A stretch of 64,000 nt of DNA, taken from the NCBI RefSeq assembly GCF_023699475.1, contig NZ_JALXFV010000005.1, positions 62,001 to 126,000 on the forward strand, read 5' to 3'. The notes under the pieces were generated by a model that was not told where the DNA came from, ran no database searches, and saw only the letters and a program-made list of their open reading frames with translations. Positions 25,770-34,368 of this stretch are shown here, piece by piece. The stretch's first letter is position 1. The number at the start of each line of letters is the position of its first letter. The stretch is from Halomarina rubra. Lineage in GTDB: Archaea > Halobacteriota > Halobacteria > Halobacteriales > Haloarculaceae. Made by a program: the position numbers and the translations under genes.

Positions 25770-26087
25770 TCACTCCTCGACGGCGTAGATACGGACGCGA
25801 CCGTCACCGTGGACGGCGACGACGTACCCCTCGTAGACGAACTCGACGTAGTGGACCGGCGCGCTGTCGTCGGGCTGTCGGTCGAGGAGTCGTTCGAGTG
25901 CGTCCCACGCCGCGACGGTCGCCAGCGGCGGTTCGAGGGACTCCGGGTCGGTGTCCAGTAGCTCCGCGAGGCCCTCGCTGACGACCCGGAGCAGCGACGG
26001 GCCGCGGTCGGGGTCGACCGTCGCGCGATGTCGCAGTTCTCGTCGGTCCTCGTCCGGTGTGTCCCACGCGCTCGGTTCCCCCTCCAT
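25770..26087 (-). CDS. HalOD1 output-domain protein
   Basis: A 105-residue haloarchaeal protein. After a charged N-terminus, LLRVVSEGLAELLDTDPESLEPPLATV (residues about 31-57) and VHYVEFVYEGYVVAVHGDGRVRIY near the end match the HalOD1 domain, which is found as an output module in haloarchaeal signalling proteins and as a free-standing protein. The function is unknown. The ATG at 26087 has a strong Shine-Dalgarno sequence (GGAGGGAGGAG) 3-13 bases upstream, unusual here and decisive for this start over a GTG at 26102. Confidence 0.72.
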   Translation of the reverse strand: MEGEPSAWDTPDEDRRELRHRATVDPDRGPSLLRVVSEGLAELLDTDPESLEPPLATVAAWDALERLLDRQPDDSAPVHYVEFVYEGYVVAVHGDGRVRIYAVEE

Positions 26088-26182
26088 ATCTCCTCCCTCC
26101 ACGCCGCTTGACTAAAGAAGGTATGGAAGCGGAGAACGAGTGCGGAGGGAAGAACCATGGTGGGCGGTAGTCAATAACATTC

Positions 26183-26326
26183 ATGAACGACGACTGGTGG
26201 CGTCTCGTCTGTGCCCAGTGCGAGTTTCGCGGGCGCGCCGCCGAAGCGGACCTGGCGGAGCGGCTCGCGGCGGTCCACGCCGACGCCGCCGGCCACGAGG
26301 TCGAGGTGGTTCCACCGCGTGGGTGA
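26183..26326 (+). CDS. C2H2-type zinc-finger microprotein
   Basis: A 47-residue protein (MNDDWWRLVCAQCEFRGRA...) with Cys10-x2-Cys13 and His32-x5-His38, a C2H2-like zinc-binding arrangement with an 18-residue spacer. Third-position GC is high and codon use is normal. Small zinc-finger microproteins are common in haloarchaea and several affect stress responses or swarming in Haloferax. No paralogue is in this window, although the 56-residue protein at 36360 has a similar Cys/His layout. It lies divergently from the HalOD1 gene (96 bp between starts). Confidence 0.6.
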   Translation: MNDDWWRLVCAQCEFRGRAAEADLAERLAAVHADAAGHEVEVVPPRG

Positions 26327-26568
26327 GCGGTCGCTCGGCGGGCGTCGAGTCGGAGAGGAGCAGGGAGCGGACATGGATTCGGAGGCTCCCCGGCGTTCGG
26401 GTGCGATACCACACGGGCCACCACCGTCACTGCGAGCCGCACACCCTCGTCGAGTGGTCGGACGCCGACCCGTACGAATCGGACGCCGGGGGCGCTGTTG
26501 GCTCCGCCACCAAAACAGATAGGCGGCGGGCCGGAAGAATCGGAAGAATCGGAAACGACCCCATTTCG

Positions 26569-26574
26569 TTTAAG
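26569..26574 (+). promoter_or_regulatory. TATA element of the orc1/cdc6-like gene
   Basis: TTTAAG, centred about 28 bp before the ATG at 26600, consistent with a leaderless transcript. Just upstream CGGAAGAAT is directly repeated (26532-26550) and followed by CGGAAA. Confidence 0.6.
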
Positions 26575-26599
26575 CTCCTGCCGGGGAAACCAATCGGGT

Positions 26600-27604
26600 A
26601 TGATACGCGATGCCCGGGTCCTGCAACCGGAGTTCGTCCCGCGTGAGGTCCAGCATCGCGACGCCGAGGTCAACCAGTTGACCCACGCGCTCGACCCCAT
26701 CGTCGACGGCGAACGCGGGGATACGACGTTCCTGTTCGGCCCCTCCGGCGTCGGCAAGACCTGTATCGCGCAGTACACCGTCGAACAGCTGCGGGAGGCC
26801 GTCGTCGACATCGAACACCAGTACGTCAACTGCTGGCAGAACTACTCGCGGTTCCGAGCACTGTATCGCATCCTCGAGGGCCTCGACGGCACCGTCGACG
26901 TCCACCGCGGGTCGACCCCTCACGACGAACTGCTCAGACGGGTGCGCGAGTACGACGGCCCCCCGTACGTCGTCGTCCTCGACGAGGTCGACCAGCTCCA
27001 GGACTCGGCGGTGCTGTACGACCTGTATCGCGTCCCGAAGCTGTCGATGATACTCATCGCCAACCGCGAGGAGGAGCTGTTCGTCGACCTCGACGACCGG
27101 GTCGCGAGCCGTCTCCAGAGCGCCCGGCGCATCCGCTTCGACCACTACACCGAGGCCGAACTGGTCGCCATCATGCGCGACCGGGTCGACTGGGGCCTCG
27201 AACCGGGGGCGGTGTCGGACGCGCTGTTACGACGCATCGCGGACGCGGCGGCCGGCGACGCCCGGGTCGCGCTGGGTATCCTCCGGAACGCCGCCCGCGA
27301 CGCGGCACGGGCGGGCCACGACAGCGTCGACCCCAGCACCGTAACGGGGGCCATCCCCGACGCCCGTCGCGAGATCCGCCAGACGACCGTCGAGAACCTC
27401 ACGCCACACCAGCGCGTGCTGTACGACCTGCTCGACGAGCACGGCCGTCAGCACGCCGGCGAACTGTACGAGCGGTACCGCGAGGCGGTCGACGACCCTC
27501 GGACGAAACGGACGGTGCGGAACTACCTCTCGAAGCTCGTCCAGTACGACCTCGTCGTCGCGGAGGGCGAGAACCGTGCGCGGACGTACCGCCTCACGGG
27601 GTGA
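26600..27604 (+). CDS. Orc1/Cdc6 family AAA+ replication protein (short paralogue)
   Basis: A 334-residue AAA+ ATPase. Walker A is GPSGVGKT (residues 47-54), Walker B VVVLDEVDQL near residue 139, sensor 1 the segment ILIANREEE near residue 155, and a sensor 2-type Arg lies in DARVALGILR near residue 216. The C-terminal 65 residues form a winged helix for DNA binding. Orc1/Cdc6 proteins mark and open archaeal origins. This copy is shorter than the usual haloarchaeal Orc1 (about 400 residues or more), so it may be a secondary initiator or regulator. No origin recognition boxes could be picked out next to it. Confidence 0.85.
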   Translation: MIRDARVLQPEFVPREVQHRDAEVNQLTHALDPIVDGERGDTTFLFGPSGVGKTCIAQYTVEQLREAVVDIEHQYVNCWQNYSRFRALYRILEGLDGTVDVHRGSTPHDELLRRVREYDGPPYVVVLDEVDQLQDSAVLYDLYRVPKLSMILIANREEELFVDLDDRVASRLQSARRIRFDHYTEAELVAIMRDRVDWGLEPGAVSDALLRRIADAAAGDARVALGILRNAARDAARAGHDSVDPSTVTGAIPDARREIRQTTVENLTPHQRVLYDLLDEHGRQHAGELYERYREAVDDPRTKRTVRNYLSKLVQYDLVVAEGENRARTYRLTG

Positions 27605-27637
27605 GTCGAACGTGTCGGCCCCGCCTCGTCGCCCCGC

Positions 27638-29095
27638 TCAGTCGTCGGCGGGGGTCGCTCCCGGCCGGTAGCCCCGACTGACGCGCTTCCAGACGTTCGA
27701 GCGCATCCGGTAGTAGTTGAGCGCGGCCGGGATGGCCGTCTCGGCGACGAACGCGAGGTACAACCCGGCGATACCGAGCGAGGTGGTCGCCCCGAGGTAC
27801 GCCACCGGGATGGAACAACAGAACATCCCGACGAACTGGCTGGCGAACGGCCAGCGGGTGTCGCCGCTGGCGTCGAGCGGCCCCGCAGCCCCGCCCGAGA
27901 TGCCCTGGAAGACGATAGCGAGACACGCCACCCGGACGAGGTCGGTGGCGACGGGCACCGACGGCGCGGTCGGGTCGTCGACGAACGCGAGGACGACGGG
28001 GTCGGCGAGCACGAACACGATGGCTCCCGAGAGGACGTACACCGCGACCGCGAACCGGATTATCTCACGGGCGTACGACTCGGCGCTGTCCTCGTCGCCC
28101 CGGCCGAGTTCCTGGCCGACGAGACTGCTGGCGGCGAGGCCGAACCCCCACCCGGGCGTGTTCATGATACCCCAGATGCGGCGTGCGATGACGAACGCCG
28201 GGAGGACGCCCGGACCGAACAGGCCCGCGATGGCGAGCATCGGGAACTCCGCGACCGTCCAGACGCCGTTGCGCCCGATGACGGGCAGACCGATGCTGAC
28301 CAACTGCCCGACGACGTCGCGGTCGAGGTAGGTGCCGAACGGGTCGACCTGCACGGGGAACTCCCCGACGCCGGGGAGGCGGCCGTTGGCGAGTGTGCCC
28401 GCGAACACCGCGGTCACGAGCGCGTTCGAGAGGACGGTGCCGAGGGCGGCCCCCACGACGCCGAGGTCGAACCCGAAGATGAGGACGGCGTTGATGGCGA
28501 TGTTCGAGAGTGCCCCGCCCGCCCGGAGCACCATCGGCGTCCAGGCGTCGTCGACGCCGATGAACACCCGGGAGCCGATGAGGTTGAGCGCGGCGAACGG
28601 GACGCCGAGCGAGACGACCCGGAGGTAGTCCGCCCCGTAGGCGACGACCGGTGCCTCGCTGCTCAGCAGGCCGACGAGGTCGGGTGCGAACGTCCAGAAG
28701 ACGACGACCAGCGGGAGCGTCAGGAGCACGACCACCGCGGCGCTGGAGCGGACCGCCTGGCCGACACCGTCGAGCGAGTCGCCGCCGAAGCGCTGGGAGA
28801 CCAGCGCGATGGTGCCCGCCGCGATTCCGCCGCCGACCGAGAACGCCAGTCCCCAGTAGGGACCGGCGAGACCCACTCCGCCGATGGCGGCCCCGCCGAG
28901 GGCGATACCGACCATCGCGACGTCGACGGCGTTCTTCGACATCCGCGCGATGCCCGTGACGATGCGGGGCCACGCGAGGTCGGTCGTGCGGCGTGCGCGC
29001 TCGCGGTCGAGGACGCCGAACCGGACGAGGAGGAGACCGACGGCGGCGACGAGGAGACGAATCGGGTTCGGGAGGGAGGGCACGGAGATACTCAC
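27638..29095 (-). CDS. MATE family efflux transporter
   Basis: A 485-residue membrane protein with about twelve hydrophobic helices in two similar halves, as in the MATE family of cation-coupled multidrug or toxin exporters. LAWPRIVTGIARMSKNAVDVAMVG near residue 42 and SLVGQELGRGDEDSAESYARE near residue 345 match the conserved starts of the two halves. Substrates cannot be deduced. The first ATG would remove part of the N-terminal amphipathic helix, so GTG at 29095 is preferred. It is convergent with the orc1/cdc6-like gene, 33 bp apart. Confidence 0.9.
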   Translation of the reverse strand: MSISVPSLPNPIRLLVAAVGLLLVRFGVLDRERARRTTDLAWPRIVTGIARMSKNAVDVAMVGIALGGAAIGGVGLAGPYWGLAFSVGGGIAAGTIALVSQRFGGDSLDGVGQAVRSSAAVVVLLTLPLVVVFWTFAPDLVGLLSSEAPVVAYGADYLRVVSLGVPFAALNLIGSRVFIGVDDAWTPMVLRAGGALSNIAINAVLIFGFDLGVVGAALGTVLSNALVTAVFAGTLANGRLPGVGEFPVQVDPFGTYLDRDVVGQLVSIGLPVIGRNGVWTVAEFPMLAIAGLFGPGVLPAFVIARRIWGIMNTPGWGFGLAASSLVGQELGRGDEDSAESYAREIIRFAVAVYVLSGAIVFVLADPVVLAFVDDPTAPSVPVATDLVRVACLAIVFQGISGGAAGPLDASGDTRWPFASQFVGMFCCSIPVAYLGATTSLGIAGLYLAFVAETAIPAALNYYRMRSNVWKRVSRGYRPGATPADD

Positions 29096-30427
29096 CGTAG
29101 GCGACGACCGACGGATATCCTCTTCGTTCCCGGAGCCTGCGGCCGGAAGCTATGGCTGGCAGGGTCACACACGGCTGTTTTCGGTTAGAACGGCCCCCGG
29201 GTAATCGGTCGTACCGAGCAGGTCGCCGCGCGTGACCGGAGCTCTCGGGAGCGCTATGTAACGGTTGTTCACAACCCCTCCGTTTCGTCTGGAACGTCCG
29301 GACGGACCGCGCGACGAGAGGGTCACTCCCGAGTGAACGGGTGGGCTCGGGAGTCGAACAGTCGGTCGACGTCGGTGCGAGGTGGTCGGCGTAGTCGGCG
29401 ACCAGCAGGGGACGTCGCCCGTCCACTGGAGACACCGTGGAGTGTGAGCGACCTCCACGGCCCGCGTGCGCGACGGCCGTGGTACGTAGTGTACCTCGTG
29501 AGTGCCGCCCGACGAGGACGACGCGCCGCGACGCAGGTCGTTAAGCGTCAGACAGTCACCTCCCGGCCACTACTCGACTCGCGTGTCGGGACGGGGCCGC
29601 CCGCTGTCGATTTCCGTCGGACTCCCGAACCGTTTCGGTCACCCTTATACTCGTCTTCGGGGCCAGGTCGCTGCGGGTCGGTGAGCCGCCGAGCGCGACC
29701 CGGTGGCCCCGGAACATAGGCGGAGCATAAACGTCGCCATCGTCCACCGCGTCAGAACACTCACGCGAAAATCGGACACTATCTAAGTACGTACCCGTCG
29801 AGATTCGAGACACGCACGGCTCCAGACGGACCACCAGCCCCTCGAAACCGAGGGACGAACGATTCCGCATCCCCACATCGGAACCACCCACCTGTGGTCG
29901 GACGCTGGAGCCGAGCGTGTAATCTTACTGAGAGGTCGACGTGCATAAGGCTAGTGGCACCTATCGGCGACCGATTGAGTCGACCGCCGTCCGTCGATTC
30001 GAGGAGGCAGGTCGCCGGATTACCGGCCCGAATCCGGCCGACGGCGCGGGCCGGAGTCCGACCCGAGAGTCGTCACCTAAGGACGACCCGCTCTCTCGTG
30101 AGGCGCACGCGGCGACCGCTCGGTGGTGAGACGGTGACGAACCACGTCCCGAGGGGACGAACCGCGCGCCGAGTGGAGTGCGGGCGAGAAGCGAGGACCG
30201 GTGGACGCGCCTCTGACAGTCGCGACGGCAGTGGAGAATCGGTCACCGAGCTGTTATGTGTTGTGGTTAAGTAGTTAACGGGGTCCGGACGGGACGACAC
30301 CGTGAGACGGGTCCGGTCGTCGTGGGAACGGCGCGGTCGCTCTCCGGTGTGTAGTTCGTCCGAGATTGGTTGGCTGGGGAGGTCAGCGCCCACGTCGCAG
30401 TCGGACACCGAACGAGTGGTGACCGGA
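29096..30427. other. 1.3-kb region without recognisable genes
   Basis: No open frame here has a composition like the proteins of this genome: the longer frames are rich in Arg, Ser and Pro, unlike the acidic proteome. Structures seen are a 9-bp inverted repeat ACTCCCGAG/CTCGGGAGT (29325-29333 and 29346-29354) and a larger hairpin at 29659-29710. TATA-like elements lie at 29645 (plus strand) and about 29730 (minus strand, TTTATG). The region could hold an untranslated RNA or be the remains of lost genes. I found no SRP RNA, RNase P RNA or rRNA signature. Confidence 0.5.
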
Positions 30428-30501
30428 TGGGTCGACACGGATTTGAACCGCGGACCTCCCGGTTATCAGCCGAGCGCTCAACCTAACTGAGCTATCGACC
30501 C
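30428..30501 (-). tRNA. tRNA-Ile (GAT anticodon)
   Basis: A 74-nt cloverleaf on the minus strand. The acceptor stem GGGTCGA pairs with its 3' partner before discriminator A. The D arm contains AGCTCAGTTAGGTTGAGC, the anticodon loop reads CTGATAA with GAT, and the T arm is CGCGGTTCAAATCCGTG-like. No intron is present and CCA is not encoded. A TTAATTGTA element about 35 bp upstream on the minus strand (30529-30541) is a likely promoter. Confidence 0.93.
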
Positions 30502-30583
30502 ATTCGGGCGCATCTTCGAGTACCGGTGAGATACAATTAAGCGTGTCGCTTCGGCAGCGCCGACTGCCGTTCGGTACCGTGGT

Positions 30584-31075
30584 TCAGTTGTCGCTTCTGC
30601 TCCCTCGACCCATCTCGTACTCGTCGTCGTCGAGGTCGTAGGGGTCCTCGTCGGGGAACCCCCGCGTGTACACCTGGCCGGTGGCGAACCCACCGGTCTT
30701 CGCGTCGACGTAGGGGCGGACGACCCACCGCCGGACGGCGACGCGGACGGGGTAGCGCGTCGGCGGCAACACGAGGACGAATCCGAGGAGGTCGGTCACC
30801 AGCCCCGGCGTGAGCAGGAACGCGCCGGCGGCGACGAGCAACGCGCCGTCGATGAGTTCGTCCTCGGGCAGCGACCCGCGAGCGAGTTTGCGCTGGATAC
30901 GCCGGGCGGTGTGTCGGCCCTCAGCGCGGACGAGCAGGAGACCGACGAGACCCGTCAGCACGACGAGCGCGACGGTCGCCGGCAGGCCGAGGTTCGGCAA
31001 CACGCCGACGAGCAACACCAGCACGTCGAACAGCGGAATGAGCAACAGCAACCCGACGATACGCAGCATTCCCAT
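30584..31075 (-). CDS. fxsA: FxsA family membrane protein
   Basis: A 163-residue membrane protein with four hydrophobic segments in the first 110 residues and an acidic cytoplasmic tail ending GRGSRSDN. The order IPLFDVLVLL (near 14), GLLLVRAEGRHT (near 45), ELIDGALLVAAGAFLLTPGLVTDLLGFVLVLPPTR (72-107) matches the FxsA family, whose founding member relieves phage T7 exclusion by the F plasmid in E. coli. The physiological role in archaea is unknown. Either of two close ATG codons (31075, 31069) could be the start. Confidence 0.85.
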   Translation of the reverse strand: MGMLRIVGLLLLIPLFDVLVLLVGVLPNLGLPATVALVVLTGLVGLLLVRAEGRHTARRIQRKLARGSLPEDELIDGALLVAAGAFLLTPGLVTDLLGFVLVLPPTRYPVRVAVRRWVVRPYVDAKTGGFATGQVYTRGFPDEDPYDLDDDEYEMGRGSRSDN

Positions 31076-31231
31076 GCCTCACGCTAGTCCGCCCGGGCCC
31101 AAACGTGTTCCGGCCTCCCAGCAGTGAACGACTGCATCCGGTGGGCGAACGACACCGACCGTCGTTCGCACGGCGACGGAGCGTCGACGCCGAGTCAGAA
31201 CCCTTTCGACGGCCGACGCCCGACTCCGACC

Positions 31232-32917
31232 ATGACCGACGAGTCGCTCGTGGAGTGGCGCGAGTGGGGACCCGAGGCGTTCGCGGAGGCCGAAGAACGC
31301 GACGCGCCGCTGTTGGTGTTCCTGACCGCGCCGTGGTGTACCTGGTGTGCGCAGATGGAGCGGGAGGGGTTCGGCAGTCCCATGATCGCCGCGAACGTCC
31401 GCGAGGGGTTCGTCCCCGTCCGCGTCGACGCCGACCGTCTGCCGGCGGTCCGCGAACGCTACCAGATGGGTGGGTTCCCCTCCACGGTGTTCCTGACGCC
31501 GGACGGCCGCCTCATCAGCGGCGCGACGTACCTCGACCCCGAGGCGCTGCGCTCGGTCGTCGAGCGCGTCCGGGAGGCGTACGACGACCGCGGGACCGAC
31601 GCCGGACGCATCCCGCGGGCGCTCCGGGACCCCGACCCCCCGCGCGGCGACCTCGACTCGCGCGTCGAGGCGCACATGGCCGGCCAGTTGGAGGTCGCGT
31701 TCGACGAGGAGCACGCCGGGTGGGGCACCGACGCGAAGTTCCCGCTGCCCCGGACCGTCGAGTTCGCGTTGAAACGCGACCGGTCGCGGGCGCTCCGAAC
31801 GCTCGACGCCGTCGCCACGCACCTCGCGGACCCCGACGGCGGGTTCTACCGCTACGCGACGACCCGCAACTGGGCCGACCCTCACCACGAACGACTGCTC
31901 GACGAGAACGCAGCGCTCGTCCGGGCGTTCGCCAACGCCTACCTCCACACCGGCGAGGAGCGCTACCGCGACGTCGCCGACGACGCCATCGACTTCCTCA
32001 CGACGACGCTGTGGGTCGACGCCGACGACGGGGCGACGGACCCGGAAGAGAGAGCCGACGCGGACGACGCCCCCACGGGCGCGTTCGCGGGGAGTCAGGC
32101 CGGCGAGGAGGCGTACTTCGAGCACCCGCTCGAGGAGCGCGGGGCGGCCCCCCACGTCGACGAGACGGTGTTCGCCGACCGCAACGGCCTCGCCGTCGAC
32201 GCCCTGCTCACCTACCACGCCTACACCGACGACGAGACCGCTCGCACGTACGCGACGGCGGCGCTCGACACGCTCCTCGGCAGAGTCGAAGCCGACGGCA
32301 CGGTCGCGCACTTCGAGGGCGGTCCGACGGGACTGCTCGGCGACCAGGCCCGACTGCTCCGGGCGCTCACGACCGCCACGCAGGTGCTCGGCGACGACCG
32401 GTACCGGACGGCCGCGACCCGCGTCGCCGACCGGACCGTCGAGACGTTGTTCGTCGACGGGACGGTGCTCGACCGCCCGCCAGAAGACGACGCGCTCGGC
32501 CTGCTCGACCGCCCGCTCCGGCCCATCGACACGACCGTCGAACTCGCCGAGGCGCTCACCGACCTGTCGGTGCTGTCCGGCGAGGAGCGCTACCGCGACG
32601 TCGCCCGCGAGAGCCTCGCGGCGTTCGCCGACGCACGCGACCGCATGGGCGTCGACGTCGCGAGCTACGCGAGCGCCACCGCACGTCTCGTCGACCGGCC
32701 GCTGACCGTCGAGGTGTCGGGGGTGGCCGGCAGCGACCTCCACCGCGCGGCGCTCCGAATCGCGGACCACGAGAAGGTCGTGGTCCCCGACGCCGACCTC
32801 CCCGAAGCGGTCGAATCGAGCGGCTCCGAGACCGTCGCTCGCGTGACGCTCGGGGCCGAGAGCGCGACGGCACGCACGCCCGAGGAGCTCCAGCGGCGTG
32901 TCTCGGAGCTGAACTAA
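31232..32917 (+). CDS. YyaL/SSP411-like protein with thioredoxin-fold N-terminus (DUF255)
   Basis: A 561-residue soluble protein. The N-terminal 110 residues are a thioredoxin-like DUF255 domain with APWCTWCAQMEREGF near residue 31 (CxxC, where most relatives have C-H-W-C) and GGFPSTVFLTPDG near residue 79. The remainder is an (alpha/alpha) toroid like N-acylglucosamine epimerases and cellulases, with repeated LLDENAALVRAFANAY-type helices. Family proteins are typically near 700 residues, so this one is compact. The activity is unknown. The ATG at 31232 is chosen over an upstream one because the DUF255 domain begins there. The TrmB gene follows after 42 bp. Confidence 0.82.
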   Translation: MTDESLVEWREWGPEAFAEAEERDAPLLVFLTAPWCTWCAQMEREGFGSPMIAANVREGFVPVRVDADRLPAVRERYQMGGFPSTVFLTPDGRLISGATYLDPEALRSVVERVREAYDDRGTDAGRIPRALRDPDPPRGDLDSRVEAHMAGQLEVAFDEEHAGWGTDAKFPLPRTVEFALKRDRSRALRTLDAVATHLADPDGGFYRYATTRNWADPHHERLLDENAALVRAFANAYLHTGEERYRDVADDAIDFLTTTLWVDADDGATDPEERADADDAPTGAFAGSQAGEEAYFEHPLEERGAAPHVDETVFADRNGLAVDALLTYHAYTDDETARTYATAALDTLLGRVEADGTVAHFEGGPTGLLGDQARLLRALTTATQVLGDDRYRTAATRVADRTVETLFVDGTVLDRPPEDDALGLLDRPLRPIDTTVELAEALTDLSVLSGEERYRDVARESLAAFADARDRMGVDVASYASATARLVDRPLTVEVSGVAGSDLHRAALRIADHEKVVVPDADLPEAVESSGSETVARVTLGAESATARTPEELQRRVSELN

Positions 32918-32959
32918 ACTCCCGAATCGTTTTTGGTTTCCCGGTCCCAGCGAACGGTA

Positions 32960-33763
32960 ATGGCTAGCCTCCGCGACCTCGGCCTCTCGGAGTACGAGGC
33001 ACGAGCCTATCGCGCGCTGCTGACGACGGGCCCGACAACCGCCAAGGAGTTGTCACAGGTCAGTGACGTGCCGATGGGGCGCATCTACGACGTACTCAAC
33101 AGCATCGAGCAGTACAACCTCGTCCGCTCTCAGAGTGCCTCGCGGCCGAAGAAGTACGTCGCCGTCGAACCCGACACCGCACTCGACCGCCTGCTCGAGG
33201 ACAAGAAACGCGAACTCAACGAGAAGGAACGGCAGTACGAGGGCATCGTCGACGAACTCGTCGGCAGCCTCGACACGACCGACACCGTCGAGGAGCGCTT
33301 CTGGACGGCCGCCGTCGGGCCGGCGGAGACGACCGACCTGATGGTCGAACGCATCGCCGCCGCCGACGAGCGCGTCTCAATGGTCGCCTCGACGTTCTCT
33401 CAGAGCTTCGACATGGACGACCTCGGCGAGCGCGTCGCGCGCGAACTCGAACGCGCGCTCGACCGCGGCGTCGAGGTGTCGCTGCTCATGCGCCCCCAAC
33501 TCGTCGACGACCTCCCGGAGTCCGTGGGTCGGCGCTACCGCGAGTCGCTCGCACCTCACGACCTGTTCGACTGTCGCACCAGCGACGACGTGACGGGGAG
33601 TTTCACCGTCGTCGACGGTGGCGAGGTCTGCATCGAGGTCCCCCACCCGCTCCACGCCGAGGACACGTTCGCGATGATCGACCTCAAGGACCGGGAGTTC
33701 GCCGGCGAGATCCGCGAGGAGTTCGAACCGCGCTGGGCCGCGGCGACACCGCTGTCCTTCTGA
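32960..33763 (+). CDS. TrmB family transcriptional regulator
   Basis: A 267-residue regulator. Residues about 1-75 form a winged helix (LGLSEYEARAYRALLTTGPTTAKEL...MGRIYDVLNSIEQYNLV), the characteristic TrmB DNA-binding domain. A short coiled coil (residues 80-105, KKRELNEKERQYEGIVDEL) leads to a C-terminal domain with a phospholipase-D-like fold, as in TrmB-like regulators of sugar metabolism. Those sense maltose, trehalose or other sugars; the ligand here is unknown. The ATG at 32960 is 42 bp downstream of the preceding gene. A TTTTTGG run just before it is a possible own promoter. Confidence 0.87.
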   Translation: MASLRDLGLSEYEARAYRALLTTGPTTAKELSQVSDVPMGRIYDVLNSIEQYNLVRSQSASRPKKYVAVEPDTALDRLLEDKKRELNEKERQYEGIVDELVGSLDTTDTVEERFWTAAVGPAETTDLMVERIAAADERVSMVASTFSQSFDMDDLGERVARELERALDRGVEVSLLMRPQLVDDLPESVGRRYRESLAPHDLFDCRTSDDVTGSFTVVDGGEVCIEVPHPLHAEDTFAMIDLKDREFAGEIREEFEPRWAAATPLSF

Positions 33764-33868
33764 GCACTCCCGACGGTCGCGCTCGGCGAACCGTGCTCGC
33801 CCCGCTCGGACGGCCCGTGGCGAGGCGACGAGGGTCGACCGCTCCGGTACTCCGGACCGGGACCGGCC

Positions 33869-34264
33869 TCACTCCATCGCCATCAGGCCGACGCGGTTGC
33901 CCTCGGTGTCCCGAATCAGCGCGTAGTGGAGCGTCTCGGTGATGGCCGTCGTTCCGACCAGCACGGTACCGCCCGCGGTCTCGACACGGTCGAGGGCTGC
34001 GTCGATGGAGTCGTCGACGGTGAGGTAGACCGTGGGGCCGGCCTCGCCGGTCGGGAACGGCATCGTCTCGCCGGAGTCGAAGTCGTGCTCGCCGGCCTCG
34101 AACAGGCCGCCGCCGACCTCGCCGTCCCCCGTCTCGAACAGCAGGTACGGCTCGTCGGTGTCCTCGGCGGCGACGAGGCCGCGGTCGAGGACGGTCGTGT
34201 AGAACTCGCGGGCGCGCTCCAGGTCGGTGGCGGGAATCTCGAACCAGCTGATTGCGTGTGTCAT
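33869..34264 (-). CDS. VOC family protein
   Basis: A 131-residue glyoxalase/dioxygenase-fold protein. HAISWFEIPATDLERAREFYTTVL near the N-terminus is the typical first helix-strand module, and HYALIRDTEGNRVGLMAME closes the second. The metal positions appear degenerate: the second module has His only in the last helix, so it may be a non-enzymatic binding protein, as in many VOC members. It lies in the same orientation as mptA, 104 bp after it. Confidence 0.78.
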   Translation of the reverse strand: MTHAISWFEIPATDLERAREFYTTVLDRGLVAAEDTDEPYLLFETGDGEVGGGLFEAGEHDFDSGETMPFPTGEAGPTVYLTVDDSIDAALDRVETAGGTVLVGTTAITETLHYALIRDTEGNRVGLMAME

Positions 34265-34368
34265 GGTGGGTCGGCGGAGCGGGTGCTCCGACACGGTGTC
34301 GTTGCGTGGAGGACCTAATGAACGCTCGGCCGGCCGACACCACGGGAGTGGTGCGTGGCGGGTGCGGC

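Noticed and set aside
26327-26599. Replication origin next to the orc1/cdc6-like gene
   Set aside because: Only two short CGGAAGAAT repeats are present; no inverted ORB-like elements or AT-rich unwinding region were seen.
29333-29719. Frames of 110-128 codons in the 29-30 kb gap
   Set aside because: They are rich in Arg, Ser and Pro and poor in Asp and Glu, unlike all supported proteins here, and no start or domain is convincing.
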